The notes beneath the pieces were generated by a model. The model was not told the DNA's origin and searched no databases. It saw nothing but the letters and a program-made list of their open reading frames with translations. A stretch of DNA of 64,000 nucleotides from Pelobates cultripes (taxonomy: Eukaryota > Chordata > Amphibia > Anura > Pelobatidae), in NCBI GenBank assembly GCA_933207985.1, contig OW240912.1, positions 200,901,593 through 200,965,592 on the forward strand. Reading direction: 5' to 3'. The position numbers were made by a program, and so were the translations under genes. Position 1 is the stretch's first letter. Every line of letters begins with the position of its first letter. Shown piece by piece: positions 22,830 to 47,364 of the stretch.

Positions 22830-23757
22830 CAAGTAGCTGCTTTGCTGATTTCTTCAGGTGAGGCAGCTGCTCTTTCAGCCCAGGAGGTTGCCATAGCCCT
22901 AGTGGAATGAGCCTTTAATGGAAATCTAAGTCAGCCATTTGGCTAAAGAGGGTCTGGAGACAGCACCACCCTTGTTAGTGCCTTGAAAGGAGACAAAGAG
23001 ATGATCTGTAGACCTTCAGGGCTCCTCTAACATCAAGGAGATGCCACTTTCTTTCAAGATCAGATGCAGGAGACTGACAAAAAGCAGGCAGAATAAAAGG
23101 TTTGGTCATAGAAACACTTGAGATAACCTTGGGCAAAAAAGAAGGCCTGGGGCACAGGACAACTTTATCTTGATGAAAAACGGTGAACTCAGGAGAGGAA
23201 GATAGAGCCCGGATCTCACCTATCCTCCTAGCTGAGGTGATAGCCACCAGGAATGCCATCTTGAAGGTAAGCCGTTTAATGGGAACCTCCAATAATGGTT
23301 CAAACGGTGGTTCACAAAGGGCTTGAAGAACCAAGGATAAATCCCAGGTAGGGAAAGGGACTAACTTGGGAGGCCTCTTCAACCGTATGGACCTTCGGAT
23401 AAGCAAGTCTGAGGCAATGTCACAAACCAGGAAGTGACTTAGAGCTGAAATCTGGCCCTTGAGAGTAGAGACCCCTAGGCCGGCTTCAAACCCATCCTGC
23501 AAAAAAGAAAGAATTTCCGGGACTGATGCTTTGGCAGGATCTGAACCTCGAACGGAACACCAGGCTCTGAACTTCATCCAAACCCTGAAATAGATTCTTG
23601 TTGTGGACAAGCGGACTGAAGACAGGAGAACGTCACATAAGCGGTCTGAAAGACCATACCCTTGGAGGATCAACCTTGCAGCAACCATGCCGTCAGATGG
23701 AACATTTTCAGGGTTTCTACTGGTTCTATCATGTTGGAAGAGATTGGAAGAGACCAA
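22830..23757 (-). pseudogene. DIRS tyrosine recombinase (frameshifted)
   Basis: The open frame 23757-22975 gives 260 codons with a SAM-like N-domain (LSTTRIYFRVWMKFRAWC, LSFLQDGFEAGLGVSTLKGQ) and the first catalytic arginine in ITSARRIGEIRAL. After a frameshift at about 22975-22915 the minus strand goes on with AHSTRAMATSWAERAAA (the HxxR motif) and ATWSSLHTFIKHYRLD (the catalytic Tyr). So all parts of the R-HxxR-Y site are present but not in one frame. The enzyme would integrate a circular DNA intermediate. Confidence 0.85.
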
Positions 23758-24343
23758 CTTGAGATGGTCATGTTTTCAACTTCTGAAAACCAACTCCTGT
23801 TCGGCCAGAAGGGCAGGACAGCTAGAATTCTTGCCTTCTCCCATCTTATCTTCTGAACAATTCGTGGAATAAGAGCTATTGGAGGGAAAACATAAGCCAT
23901 GTCGAAGTTCCAAGTGATTGATAGACAGTCTAAAATATCTGGGTAATCTCGTGCTTGAAGAGAAGCAAATCTCTGCACTTTTCTGTTTCTCCTTGTGGCC
24001 ATAAGGTCTATATCCAGCCTGCCGAAGCGGGTAACCAGTTCCAAGAAAACTTGGTTTGATAGTGACCAGTCTGCCTGAGACCAATGACTCCTGCTGAGGT
24101 CATCTGCAATAACGTTTAGAGACCCTCTGATATGGGTAGCTGAGATTGCGAGGAGATTTGCTTGGGCCCAAGACATGATGCGATAGCAGAGGTCTTGTAG
24201 AGCTTTCGCCTTTGTGCCTCCTTGGTGATTTAAATAAGTCACTGTAGTGGCGTTGTCAGACTGAATCCTCACTGCCTGATTGGTGATGACTGAACTGAAG
24301 GAGTTAAGTGCCTTCTATACCGCTATCAACTCCCTGAAGTTTG
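23670..24343 (-). pseudogene. DIRS RNase H / downstream domain, 3' half
   Basis: Minus-strand reading begins ANFRELIAV, then a TAG stop, then KALNSF and an open 200-codon frame with RIQSDNATTVTYLNHQGG (RNase H Asp), ATHIRGSLNVIADDLSR and DIDLMATRRNRKVQRF. It joins to WNREE at 26.62 kb across the hAT insertion. The last part overlaps the start of the recombinase frame, as in other DIRS elements. Confidence 0.85.
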
Positions 24344-24607
24344 CCTGTTCCCAGGGCTGGTGCAAGGATTTTTTGCCACCCCCCACCCCCATATGTCCTG
24401 CCCACCATGTGACATCACAGTGCCCCACCCATATGCTCTGCCATATGGTCCAACGCCAGTCTGCACAAAGTGTCTTATCTGAAAAGACAGTGTGTTTACA
24501 TTAAAAAGCCTACAGGCACAGGCTATAGGCACCAGAACCACTACATTAAGCTGTAGTGCTTCTGGTGACTATAGTATCCATTTAATGTGAGGTAAATTAG
24601 AGATTAG

Positions 24608-25313
24608 AGGGCACCATGGTTAACATTCATACGTAAAGGAGACCTCACATCTTAGACCAGATCCCCCCACCTCACGAGATCAAACCAACCACGAGACACA
24701 AGAACCTGGTCCCTCAACCGGCCCCCCTGGGCAAACACCTCACAGAGGACAAAAAAAAAGATTTAATTTCATAAAAGGCCTCTCCGAACCCCAAACACCC
24801 ACAAACAGAGTTACAGGAGCACATACTACACACACACAAAGCACCAACCCCCCAAAGCGTGATGATAATAGGACATAGACCATGCTACTGTTAAGGGATG
24901 GGAACACCCCCCCCACAAGGGCTACAGACCCACCCACCCAAACAAACAAATATATAACAACGCAACAATCCACACTGACTAGGTTCTACGCTACGATTGT
25001 ACATACCAGTAATACCAGGAAATTTTACCACCCTCCCTTATGTTATGTTTTGTTTTCCCCTTGTTTGTTAACACACCACCCATGCAAAGTGAATAACGAC
25101 TAAAATCATACCGCACTCGAGTAATCAATTAAATGGTAACGCATACAAACAAATGCTAAAACTGTAATGAGCTCGAACAGTTACTATAACCGTTCTATGC
25201 TCTCACAAATGGTAACAATGTATAACATACAAAAGTTCGTTGAAACCAGACTGTCTATTGTAAAACAAGTGTTGTAATCTTGAATTATCACCCAATAAAA
25301 AAAAATAAAAAAA
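24608..25313 (+). mobile_element. 5'-truncated L1-like LINE 3' end inside the hAT element
   Basis: Plus-strand insertion ending in an A-rich tail (about 25291-25313). The target duplication AAATTAGAGATTAG occurs at 24594-24607 and again at 25314-25327. The paralogous hAT copy at 12.89 kb has this sequence once, giving a direct empty site. Confidence 0.85.
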
Positions 25314-25619
25314 AAATTAGAGATTAGTGCCACTAATAATATATTGGATTGCCTACTTACCACCAGATGAGGACAAGAGGCTGATGATGGGCTCAGTCTG
25401 GCTCCACAGGTCTGGTGTAGAAGAGGCTCTCTGGAGACTAACAGTGCTCACAACAATTAATGAACAGGAAGCAGCTCTATTTTTTGGGGCCCCTTACACA
25501 GCTCAATGTCTGGGCCCCCAGGGCTTGACTGTGAGTATGCCCACCCATAAATCCACCTACATGGCCCACCCATGAATTCTCTCACAGGGAGTGGAGTGTA
25601 TGTGGGTAGGGGATATTTT

Positions 25620-25749
25620 ATGTGTTATTGTAGAGAATGTAATGTGCGTGTGTTCTTATAGAATGTAGTGTATAGGGATACCAATTTGTGTATGGGGATG
25701 TAGTGTGTGTATAGGGGATGCAGTGTGTGTTTGCATGTAAGGAGTGCAT

Positions 25750-25786
<37 letters not shown>

Positions 25787-25990
25787 GGGATGCAAGGTGT
25801 GTTTCTGTGTATGTAATTGAATGCAGTGTGTGTCTGTAAGGGGTGCATTGAGTGTGTAAGAGATGCATTTTGTTTGTGTGTAAGAGAATGAGTGTTTGTG
25901 TGAGTGTTAGGGATGCATTGTGTGTTTCTGGTGTGTCTGTGTGTGAGTAGGGATGCATTGTATGTTTCTGTGTGGGGATGCATTGTGTAG
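25620..25990. repeat. Degenerate (TG)n microsatellite
   Basis: TG-rich units with GGGATGCATTGTGTG-type intervals, including a pure TG run at about 25757-25783. The frames read from it (His/Thr-rich on the minus strand) are repeat artefacts. Confidence 0.9.
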
Positions 25991-26467
25991 GTGTGTAGTG
26001 TAAAAGAGAGGGTTTGTGAGATAGGATAGGGACTGAGAGGGGAGAAGTTCTTTATTTATTTTTTCATAGTGCTCACCCCTTCCCTCCTGTCCCTCAGTGG
26101 TCTCCCTTGGCCCCCTGACCCTCTGCAGTCCCCCTTTGGGGCTCTTCTCACTGCCCCCTCTCCCCCTTAGTGGTCCTCCCTCTCCCAAACCCCTTATTAG
26201 TCCTTACCCTCTTAGTTGTCCTTCCCCTCCTCCCTTCTCCTTAGTGGTCCTTCCCCCCCCTTAGTGGTCCTCCCTCCCCCCAGTGGGCCTTAGGGAAGGT
26301 CCACTAAGGGGTTTGGCAGAGGGAGGACCACTAAAGGGGGAAGAGGATACTCTGTTTCCTGTACCGGCCGCCGGCGGACTGAAGGGAAGCGCTCACTGAG
26401 TTTCCTGTCCCGCATTCCGCGTCACCCGGCCATGCTACATTGAGAGGGAGTGCTCCATACAGCAGTG

Positions 26468-26773
26468 CTACGCCGCTTGAGGTTTGCTAAAGTGCTCAGG
26501 CGGCGCAGCATGAGGAGCCACACCGGTGATTCCGGGCGCAGGGCTCCGGCGCCCCCTGCTAAGGTGTGCCATAGGCGGCTGCATAGATCGCCTTACAGGT
26601 AGCGCTGGTCCTGCCTCTTCCCTGTTCCAAAGACCTTGATGGAACCAAGATCCTAGAAAGGCGCCCCAACCAGTCTGGGAAGCATCTGTGGTTATCCACT
26701 GTTTTTGTTCAAACGAGAGGCCCTTTGAAATGTTGCTTCTTTCTTTCCACCAGTTCAGTTGTTTTTTCACCAC
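26468..26773 (-). pseudogene. DIRS RNase H, 5' half
   Basis: Minus-strand frame with KQWITTDASQTGWGAFLG (RNase H motif with the first catalytic Asp) and WFHQGLWNREE, after which the hAT element begins at 26613. Codons beyond that point belong to the hAT sequence. Confidence 0.85.
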
Positions 26774-26987
26774 TTCGGATAGGTGAAAGGCAGAGTCTAG
26801 ATCCTCCTGTCTTCTTGACCACTGTGAAAGAATGTTTCATTGCAATGGTTTTGATTCTGCCTTTGCCCAAGCCACTGCTGGGATTGCAGAAGTGAGGAGG
26901 CCCAGTAACCTCATAGCATCCCTGATTGAGCTTGGGTTTTTCTGCAGACTTGACACAGCTTTAAAAAATCCTTCTTTGTTTCTCTAT

Positions 26988-27538
26988 TTAAAAAGAAAAA
27001 GAGACAGGGACTGTGATTCTACCCAAAGACCCAAGAATTCCAGACTCAATGAAGGAATCTAAATTTTTTAGGTTTAGGAGCCAACCGTGTTCTTTCAAAA
27101 CCTTCATAGCAATCTTGAGATTATATCTTAGAAGTTGTTCTGATTGAGCTTTCAAGAACCAATCGTCCAGGTACGGAACAATCGAGATACCTTTCAGGCA
27201 TAAAGCTGCTGGGTGCCAGGATTTTCGTAAATACCCGAGGAGCCGATTACAGGCCAAAGAGTAGAGCCTTGAATTGAAAATGGAGAATTCTTCGCCTTCC
27301 TGTCAAGACTGCAAATCTGAGGAACTTCCGGGAAGATTCTGATACCGGAACATGGAGGTAAGCATCTTTTAGATCTAACTTTGCCATGCAATCCCCTTTT
27401 TGTAAGATGTGTGTGACAGACAGAATATTCTCCATACGAAACCTTTGATAGGGTATGCAGGTGTTGACATGTTTGAGGTCTAGGAAAGGACGAAATGATC
27501 CGTCTGGTTTTCGAACCAGGAACAGGCGGGGAGTACAC
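26988..27538 (-). pseudogene. DIRS reverse transcriptase
   Basis: Overlapping minus-strand frames give the RT landmarks in order: KTRRIISSFPRPQ-like and MENILSVTHILQKGDCMAKL, then LDLKDAYLHVPV (motif A Asp), FQFKALLFGL (motif B region), and SIVPYLDDWFLKAQS (YLDD active site). Shifts between frames show it is inactive. YLDD and LDLKDAY are typical of DIRS/LTR-type RTs and unlike the L1 RTs in this window. Confidence 0.88.
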
Positions 27539-27606
27539 TCCCTGAAATTCCCATTGTTTGGGTACCTTCTCTACTACATCTTTCCTTAACAGGATAAGGG
27601 CTTCTG

Positions 27607-28853
27607 TTAGGAGTGTCTCTGATTTCTTTCTTGATGGTTATCTTGACAGTAGGAAGGATGGTTGTGGCATTCTGTAACTGTTCTTAGAATCCACCCATTT
27701 GATGTACTCTTTTCCCATTTGAGGGCGAAGAACCGAAAGCGTCGTCCTACTCTTTTGGTGTCCAAACTTTCTCTTTTTGTCCTGCCTGTTGGAATCCTGC
27801 CTAGACCACTGACTGCTGTTTTTACCATGTTTTTGAAATCTGCGAAAAACGCCCCTGATAACAAAAGGAATGCTGTCCTTTGAACTGATATCTTTTATAT
27901 CTCTGGGGTCTTGATTCCAGAGATAGAGCTTTCTTTGTTTCCGACATTTGTCTAATAATGTCTTCCAAAGGAGTGCCAAAAAGTTTGTTCCTCTCAAGGC
28001 TGCCTTAGAAGCTGAATCAGCTGTCCATGTTACACAAGGCTGCCTTAGAAGCTGAATCAGCTGTCCATGTTCGTAGCCATAGCGCCACTGATGACAAACC
28101 CATAAGTCTTGCTGATAAACGAAGAATCTCATCAGAGGCATCCGAAAGAAATTTGTTAGATAATTTCAGGAGGAACATCAGCTGGGCAGGGTCGGTAACG
28201 GACTTTCCCATAAGAGACTCTTCCAGGGCTTGGAGCCAAATGCTCTGTGCCCTGAGAACCGCTGTACCTGCTATTTCGGCTCTGCACTGATTGCCTGCGG
28301 CATGGAAGATTCTTCAACACAAAGTTTCGGCTCATTTGTCCATTGGGTCTTTAAGTCCCGAGACCTCGCCAATGGGTATAGTGGTCTTCTTTGACAGCTG
28401 GGCTATCTGAATATCTACCTTGGGAAAATCCTCCCATTTCTCTTCAGACTGTAGTTTGAACAGAAGTTTAAAATGTTTTGAAATAAATGCACGTCTTTCA
28501 GGATTCTTCCATTCTCTATGAAGGAGATCCATAATCTTATGGGGCATCTGGAAACCTTTAACCTTACCCTTGGTAGGTTCTGGTTCTCGTACAGCTGTCG
28601 ACACTTCTTTAATACATTTTTTAAGCTCTTCTGGTGGAAAACCCTCTTCCACACTTGAAGCTAGGATGGAAATATCAGAAGGTGATGAGGAAGAGCATTC
28701 TCCTGAAGAAATATAAGAAAGAGAAGGAGATCTATTTCTCCTACGTTTCGTAGGCTGCTTCTCTTGAATAGCCGTTTCTTTCTTTACAGCATCTTTAAAA
28801 GATTCAAATGTCTGGGACAAATTTTCCTGAAACCAGTACAGGAAGGATGACAT
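27607..28853 (-). pseudogene. DIRS gag-like region
   Basis: Minus-strand frames of 173 codons (28853-28332) and 167 codons (28141-27638). The first holds a basic KRRRNRSPSLS segment, a Ser-rich acidic stretch and KGFQMPHKIMDLLHREWKNP. It is in the gag position of DIRS elements, upstream of RT. No zinc knuckle was seen. A 40-bp tandem duplication interrupts it at 27996-28075. Confidence 0.7.
27996..28075. repeat. 40-bp tandem duplication in DIRS gag
   Basis: AAGGCTGCCTTAGAAGCTGA starts at 27996 and 28036; the two copies are near identical. Forty bases is not a multiple of three, so this alone shifts the gag frame. Confidence 0.9.
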
Positions 28854-30597
28854 ATCAGTTGGCTTTTTCTAGCAATTCCGTAGAGGCACAGCACATTCCA
28901 TGTTTGTGGCTTTTTTAGGAACAGATGCTGACATCTTGTCTTTATCTGCCTTATATGGAGATATAGGACTGGACATATCTGGGAAAAAAGAAAAACACCA
29001 GTAATTATATATAGGAGCATGCAATAGTGATAGGTTACAAAAGGAGAGTTTTAAGAGTTAAATCTCACCTCAGACCACCTTAGAACCGTGTAGGAGGGCT
29101 GGTGATACAGAGAACCAGGACTGTACACCCACTCTTGGAGTCAGAAAGGTCCTGCACAGCTTTATATGCCACCAATTTTTTTAATTTGGCGCCAAAAACG
29201 CAAACACCGTTTTGCGCATGTGCACTAGAGCGATTCGGCGCTTGGTGGAACGCACCGCCTCCGGGCGTGCGTTCCACCGCTGTGCACATGCATATTGCTC
29301 CATGATGGGAGGTCCGCCCGGGAACTCCCAGAGACGCCACAAATAGCGAGGTATCCGGTCACGTTCTGTAACACGAACCCGGAAGTACTGTTGCCGCTCA
29401 GTTCCTGCCCGGGGAGCTATCGGGCACTCACCTCTCCGGTCAGCAGCCTGTGCTGACCGCACCATTCTCCACCTGGACCTGTGGGGAACTTGTCTATCCT
29501 GTTGCCGGGACAAGAAGAACTGGAGTTGTACTCTGGCTCACAGGTTATATGGAGGCAGCAGGCAGAGCACAACAATTATCTTCAAAGAAGGGGGAGCTTC
29601 TTGTCCAAAACCAGAAGGAACATCCCACTTGTAAGTACTGCCACTATACGAGAGGAAAAATATAGCACCCTATATTTTGTGCCCCTCCCCCTTAGGGTGC
29701 AGAAGAAAACAAAAACAAAAAAACCTGCTGTCACTTACTGGATTCCAGCACCGATGTCTCTTGGCACTGGTTCATGCTCTTACTCTGCCATTAGCCCACA
29801 GGGGGACCTAATGAGCATACACCGAGCTTGCATTAGGACTTCCCTCATTGGAAAGCATTATACAATACTTTACTGTGGGGTTTCAGGTGATGTTGGATGT
29901 CCTCATGGATAGCATAAAGACATCCAGATTCAGTTAGGCAACCAAAAGACCCTGAAGAGTCGGACTTAACCCTAGCAGGTAATTACTGCAGTTCCTTTAC
30001 TAAGGGACCCGGAACCTAGCACCCAGACCACTTCAATGAGCTGAAGTGGCCTTTGTGCCTTTAAGTATAATCATTTAAAAAAAAAAAAAAACGAAAACCA
30101 TGTTACACCAATTTTCTCTCACATATATTTAGTCTACAGACCTCCCTGTTACCACGCTCCCCCATCCGGTTTCCTGGTATCTGCAGTCTAAAGCGGACAT
30201 CCTGCACCATACCATCAATTGCTGCTTCAACTCTTTTAAATAGTTTTTTAATTAAATATTGAAAACTACTTTTACAGGTAATGGGTGGATTAAATTAGCG
30301 TAAACTTTACACTTGTTGGTAGTGCTGTATTGAGGCTAAATGTCAAAAAGGGTTACTAACACACAGCCCTAGTGAGTCATTTACCGTGGCTGACTAACAT
30401 CGCTGGAGACACACAGCATTAGGATGAAGGGAAGAACCGGTTGTCGATTTAATAGTATATGGCAATGTGATCCTTAAAGCTCAATTCTTTATGGCGTGTT
30501 CTCAATCAGCGACTTCCATCGAAAAGCACAGCATGTGTCCAACAGTGAAGCAGCCACCTCTTCTCATGGAGCGTACATCGTTAAGTTAACCTGTAAG

Positions 30598-30730
30598 CAG
30601 TGGTTCTCAAACCAGTCCTTATGGCCCACCACCAATCCAGGATTTATGCATTTCCCTTTTTTATTCCAATGGAGATCCTGACAACACCTAGCCTGTTGCT
30701 AGGCCTTGAGGACTGGTTTGGGAACCACTA
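30598..30730. mobile_element. hAT MITE, 133 bp
   Basis: Ends CAGTGGTTCTCAAACCAGTC and GACTGGTTTGGGAACCACTA are inverted. The same family occurs at 60890-61072 with a perfect target duplication. The flanking 8-mers here match only partly. Confidence 0.75.
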
Positions 30731-30839
30731 CTTTAAAGTATAGCGGGAATGGAAAATGAATATGTTGAGTGCTGTAATGGGCAATGGGAAGAGAAGAGGA
30801 GCACATTTCATTGTTCTTTGGGGAAGGGGGAGGCAGTGT

Positions 30840-30929
30840 ATACACTGAAAAGCCTGCAGGCATAGGCTATAAAAACCAAAACTACTACATTAATCTATAG
30901 GTGTTCTGGGGACTATAGTGTCCGTTTAA
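30840..30929. mobile_element. T2-type MITE 3' fragment
   Basis: ACTACATTAATCTATAGGTG...GACTATAGTGTCCGTTTAA is the right-hand end shared by T2-type copies at 19.85 and 24.59 kb. The left end is missing. Confidence 0.55.
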
Positions 30930-32978
30930 GATAAAACCATTTGTTATGGTTTTAAAAACAGAGAACGCCATACATGATGTACAGTTTAATTGCACATGCC
31001 ACTCTTTAATAGAAACTCTATTCTCTGGACTATATGACTCACCTAGATGTTCCTTACCGTGACCATTGGGAAGAGGACGAACACTAAGGAAAACAGGAGC
31101 AGATGAATTGGTATCTAGTAGTTTGCAAACATGGCAGGAAAGCAACAACTTATAGATGCTGAAATAAAAAGCATCAGGAATAGCAACTACTGAATGTTGG
31201 ACTTAATAAAATCCTCAAAAGCAAAACAATAATTACAATTTGCACCATCTATGGGGATGTACATATAAACACATAGCACTTGCTTGCAAACAGCTTAATA
31301 CTGCTCATCTTGGGACATATTTTACAGATTATATACATAAGGATTGAGAGGGTGTCATAACAGCACCCTAATGAGCCCAGGACAGTTTTGTTTGCATACT
31401 ATATACTACAGGTTGCATTGAGGATCTGACCTGAGATAGTTATCAGCATATGATTATACAAAGGACAAAGGAAGTTTCACTAGCCTAGTTTTAGCAAGGT
31501 CAGACCAAAACCATTGTACAGGGATTCAGAATAATTTGGCGCTTTATAAATAAAAATGCATGACGTACACCTTAAATATGACAGTTTAAATGGGTTTTTA
31601 GTACAATGATGAATAATTTCCCCTTCTATAAAGAGATTGTATATACTCCCTGATCATGATACACAGGTATTTGGCCCTTGCTGTGGGGAGCAGGGAGCAG
31701 AAACAAACGCAGGCAATGAAGTGGGCAGACTTGCTTGTAATTTCACGTCTATTCTTGTTCTGTAGCGAGCAGCAAGAGAAACGGTATAGTCTCATAATGA
31801 ACCAGGAAGACCTGTTATTTCATGTTAATTCAAGAAACAATCAATAACATACATTTTTCCTTTACAGGGGATGCCTTGAAATATATGGACAGCTCTTCAA
31901 GTCAGTGACAAAAAAGGAATGACTGTTTACACAGCCTGGTCTCTACTACTGCATGATATGGATAATAGTAAGAGTGACTCATGCTATGGTTCTACAGGAT
32001 TTATCTACGTATAAAAAAAAAGAGAGAGAAGGGATTGTAATGGTAGAATGAATGTTCACATGTAAAATTAGCACTGAGCTAAACTGCAAGACACAGTATC
32101 TGCAAAAGTAAATCCTATTTGTGCATAGATAGGTTGTTCTATTAGGTCACTGAATACCCAAGTAAAAGTGACACAGTAATCCAAACTTGTAACATCACAC
32201 TTACCGAGGCCCTGGGATAAGTGGGCAATTTCTATTGCCAACAAGTGTCAGTGTAAGTAACCTGCGCCAATCTGTGGTCAAAGCTAAGTGAGTCAGAGCA
32301 TCCCACAAACCCATTACACCATGTTATAATCACATGCGTTATAAAAAACAAGAATCAATCTGTTTATTTCATGTGAGGTGCTCACATACAGGAGGTGGGA
32401 AATTGAGAGTCAGATCTGCACCTTGAAAAAAAGGGCTACTACTGCCACCCAAGAACCACAGGCTTGTAAAGCACAACTACACAAGGAAGAATTCTATATT
32501 AGAAATAGGATTCACAAAGTTAAAAAAAAAAAGTGAAGAGAAACAAATTGTCCACATATCATGTACAAAAGTTGTGTTGTGCTGTTCCAGCGGGTAGAAT
32601 GGGGAATGTTTGCATTGCAATGTGTCTGTTCCTGGATGTCCTTTAGGTATGAGGTGGAAATGGTAGACACAGTGGCACCAAACCTTAGAGGCAGAAACAA
32701 GCAGGCAGTTTCTCCCCCTCCTTGCTTTCTAAAAACGTCTTGTCAGCCGACACGTAGTTAAATGGACATTTTTATAAAATATTTATAAATAAAACAAAAG
32801 GAATTTCTTACTAAAAAAAGAACCAGTAAAAGCGAGATAAAATGGGGGGGGGACAGTAGGAGTAGAGGAAGAGCCAAAGCTTGTTTCATGAGAAACAGAA
32901 GTCAAACTCCAAATGCTGGATGCAGAAGACACACACTGGAGGAGATGTAAAGAACAGTTTCACCAGACGAAGCTGCAT
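30930..32978 (-). other. RBBP4 3' UTR and downstream flank
   Basis: No other gene seen. The minus-strand transcript of RBBP4 must continue left from the stop at 32979. A candidate AATAAA signal (TTTATT on the plus strand) lies at 32363-32368; where the transcript actually ends cannot be decided here. A GGCGCTTTATAAATAAA relic near 31540 looks like a small LINE 3' tail. A diffuse foldback around 31665-31790 (CAGGAAGACC / CTGTAGCGAGCAGC vicinity) gives mirrored open frames without homology. Confidence 0.4.
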
Positions 32979-45799
<12,821 letters not shown>

Positions 45800-46639
45800 G
45801 GCACCCGAGGTCTCCCGGTGTCTAATGGTGATACCGTATGGTTCTGACCCCTGGACACCCAAGGTTCCGTCTCTAGTGACACTGGTTATATCGGGCTGTT
45901 CCGCCGCAGGTTTCTCCTCCCACCGGTTCCCGGTATGACGGCCTGCTCTCCAGCTATTGTTTCCCGCCTCCCCCGTGTCTCGGCGCTGTGCACCTTCGCG
46001 CCAACCTCAACCAATCGGAATTATAAGAGCGGCTGACCCGTCGGCCAATGTACGAGGCATGCATCAAGGCTGGGCGTCACTCCGCAGCGCAGAGCTCCAA
46101 ACACTAGAGCACACACCGCGCGAGCCATTTTGGAGAAGGCCGATAGAACTCCGCGCAAATGGCGGACTCGACGTAAAACGTCATGGATTATATAGAGCGC
46201 AGGCAGGAGAGCGTGTAACAGGACTCTACGGCTTTAGAACTCTGACCTACTGGGAGTCCATCATTCCACAGAGAGAGGAAGGAGGGAGGGAGGGAGGGGG
46301 GTGGGTGATAGTCACGTGGATCGCGGTCACTATGGCAACAGGGAGGTAACCAGTCATCTTAAGTCATGTGCTTCAACCAATAAAAGCATGTGCATGAGTG
46401 ATCCACACACATAGACATAGGTTTTCTGTGTCTATGCCTACACACACATAACAGAATAGGAATTAGAAATCAGTATGTATAAAGTCTTACTTGTAAAGCT
46501 GTATTTTATCATTCCCAGTTACACAACAGCCCTTTAAACATGTTATTGAAACATGTATTAACACAACCTGTGTTAGTCATAATTCGCACGTCCTTGGCAC
46601 ATCGCATATTTTATCACCTTTCTGTCTTGTCCATTATGC

Positions 46640-46803
46640 AAAAAGTTTAGTTTAGTCTAGACTGCAAGCTGAGCAGGGTGCTCTTCAACCTATCGGTCCT
46701 GTAAATTTTTGTAACGGTCTCATTTATTGTTAAATCTCCCCCTCTTATAATATTGTAAAGTGCTACGAATTATGTTAGCGCTATATAAATACTGATAATA
46801 ACC
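46640..46803 (+). mobile_element. LINE/SINE 3' end of CR1/L2-like type
   Basis: GACTGCAAGCTGAGCAGGGTGC-like text, TTGTAAAGTGCTACGAATTATG and TAGCGCTATATAAATACTGATAATAA form the typical 3' end of frog CR1/L2-related LINEs or their SINEs. No coding sequence. Confidence 0.6.
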
Positions 46804-47040
46804 AGCTCTGGTACATATTTCTTGCTTATTATATGTTTAATGTTATTATGGTCTTCTCTATGTGTTGTCTGATCTTTCACCCCTCCCTTCTTTTGGTGTC
46901 TACCTTAGTGTTTGCTTTGCTTGAATAACCCAAAGCATGTCAATAGATGTATCTCCCCCAATTCCTTATGCCTATCTGACCCTAACTTGCAAGCAACATA
47001 GTTACCCTCCCACCCCAAGCTCATTTCCTCATTATAGATA

Positions 47041-47364
47041 CAGCTGTTCCTCGTTTTGTAACCTACCTGTTTTACGATGGCTCGCACTTACAACCAGCTC
47101 TCTCGTGGGGTGGTAAGTGCGAGCCGTCATGGGAATTAGAGGGATTCCCTGATCTGGTGCGTTCGTCTATGTTCGGGGACATTTCCCCTAGCATAGATTA
47201 GAGGGATTCCCAGCTCTTCTGCATTCATCTATGTTCGGGGAAATGTCCCTGAACACAGACATGCGCACCAGAGCAGGGAATCCTTTAACCCCTCACTTTC
47301 CGACCAATTCGTTTTACGACTGGGTCGCAGGAATGGAACCCGGTCAGTAAGTGAGGAGTACCTG
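47041..47364. mobile_element. Mariner/pogo-like MITE with TA target site
   Basis: TA at both sides (47039-47040 and 47365-47366). Ends CAGCTGTTCCTC and GAGGAGTACCTG with related subterminal CGTTTTGTAAC / CGTTTTACGACTGGGTCGC motifs. Inside, CATCTATGTTCGGGGAAATG-type segments are repeated and inverted. Non-coding. Confidence 0.7.

Larger units (their letters stand above)
24352..26613. mobile_element. Non-autonomous hAT element inside the DIRS RNase H
   Basis: Ends CAGGGCTGGTGC and GCGCTGGTCCTG. Target duplication CCTGTTCC (24344-24351) and CCTCTTCC (26614-26621), one mismatch. Removing the element joins WNREE to ANFREL in frame, restoring the expected DIRS protein order. A paralogue begins near 12659. 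The interior holds an L1 tail, TG microsatellites (about 25620-25990), and polypyrimidine/GTCCTCCC repeats (26060-26340). No transposase. Confidence 0.88.
22361..29658 (-). mobile_element. DIRS retroelement, coding but degenerate, ~7.3 kb
   Basis: Inverted terminal repeats of about 130 bp: 22397-22527 is the near-identical reverse complement of 29520-29650. An internal complementary region at about 22602-22690 pairs with both outer ends. Genes run on the minus strand in DIRS order: gag-like (28853-27607), RT (27538-26988), RNase H (26773 and, after a hAT insertion, 24343-23670), tyrosine recombinase (23757-22830). Several frameshifts and stops show it is inactive. DIRS elements integrate through a tyrosine recombinase and leave no target duplication, which fits the flanks. 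Confidence 0.9.
22352..30064. mobile_element. T2-type MITE split by a 7.3-kb DIRS insertion
   Basis: TTAAAGGGA at 22352 immediately precedes the DIRS left end. The sequence after the DIRS right end (from about 29659) reads AATATAGCACCC and continues as a T2-type interior (TGCAGTTCC, ACCCAGACCACTTCAATGAG) to GTGCCTTTAA ending at 30064. Rejoining the two parts gives a normal TTAA-bounded MITE of about 410 bp. Confidence 0.65.

Noticed and set aside
23603..23872. Plus-strand frames opposite the DIRS recombinase
   Set aside because: Shadow frames of the minus-strand DIRS genes.
25618..25983. His/Thr-rich open frames
   Set aside because: They are readings of a TG/CA microsatellite.
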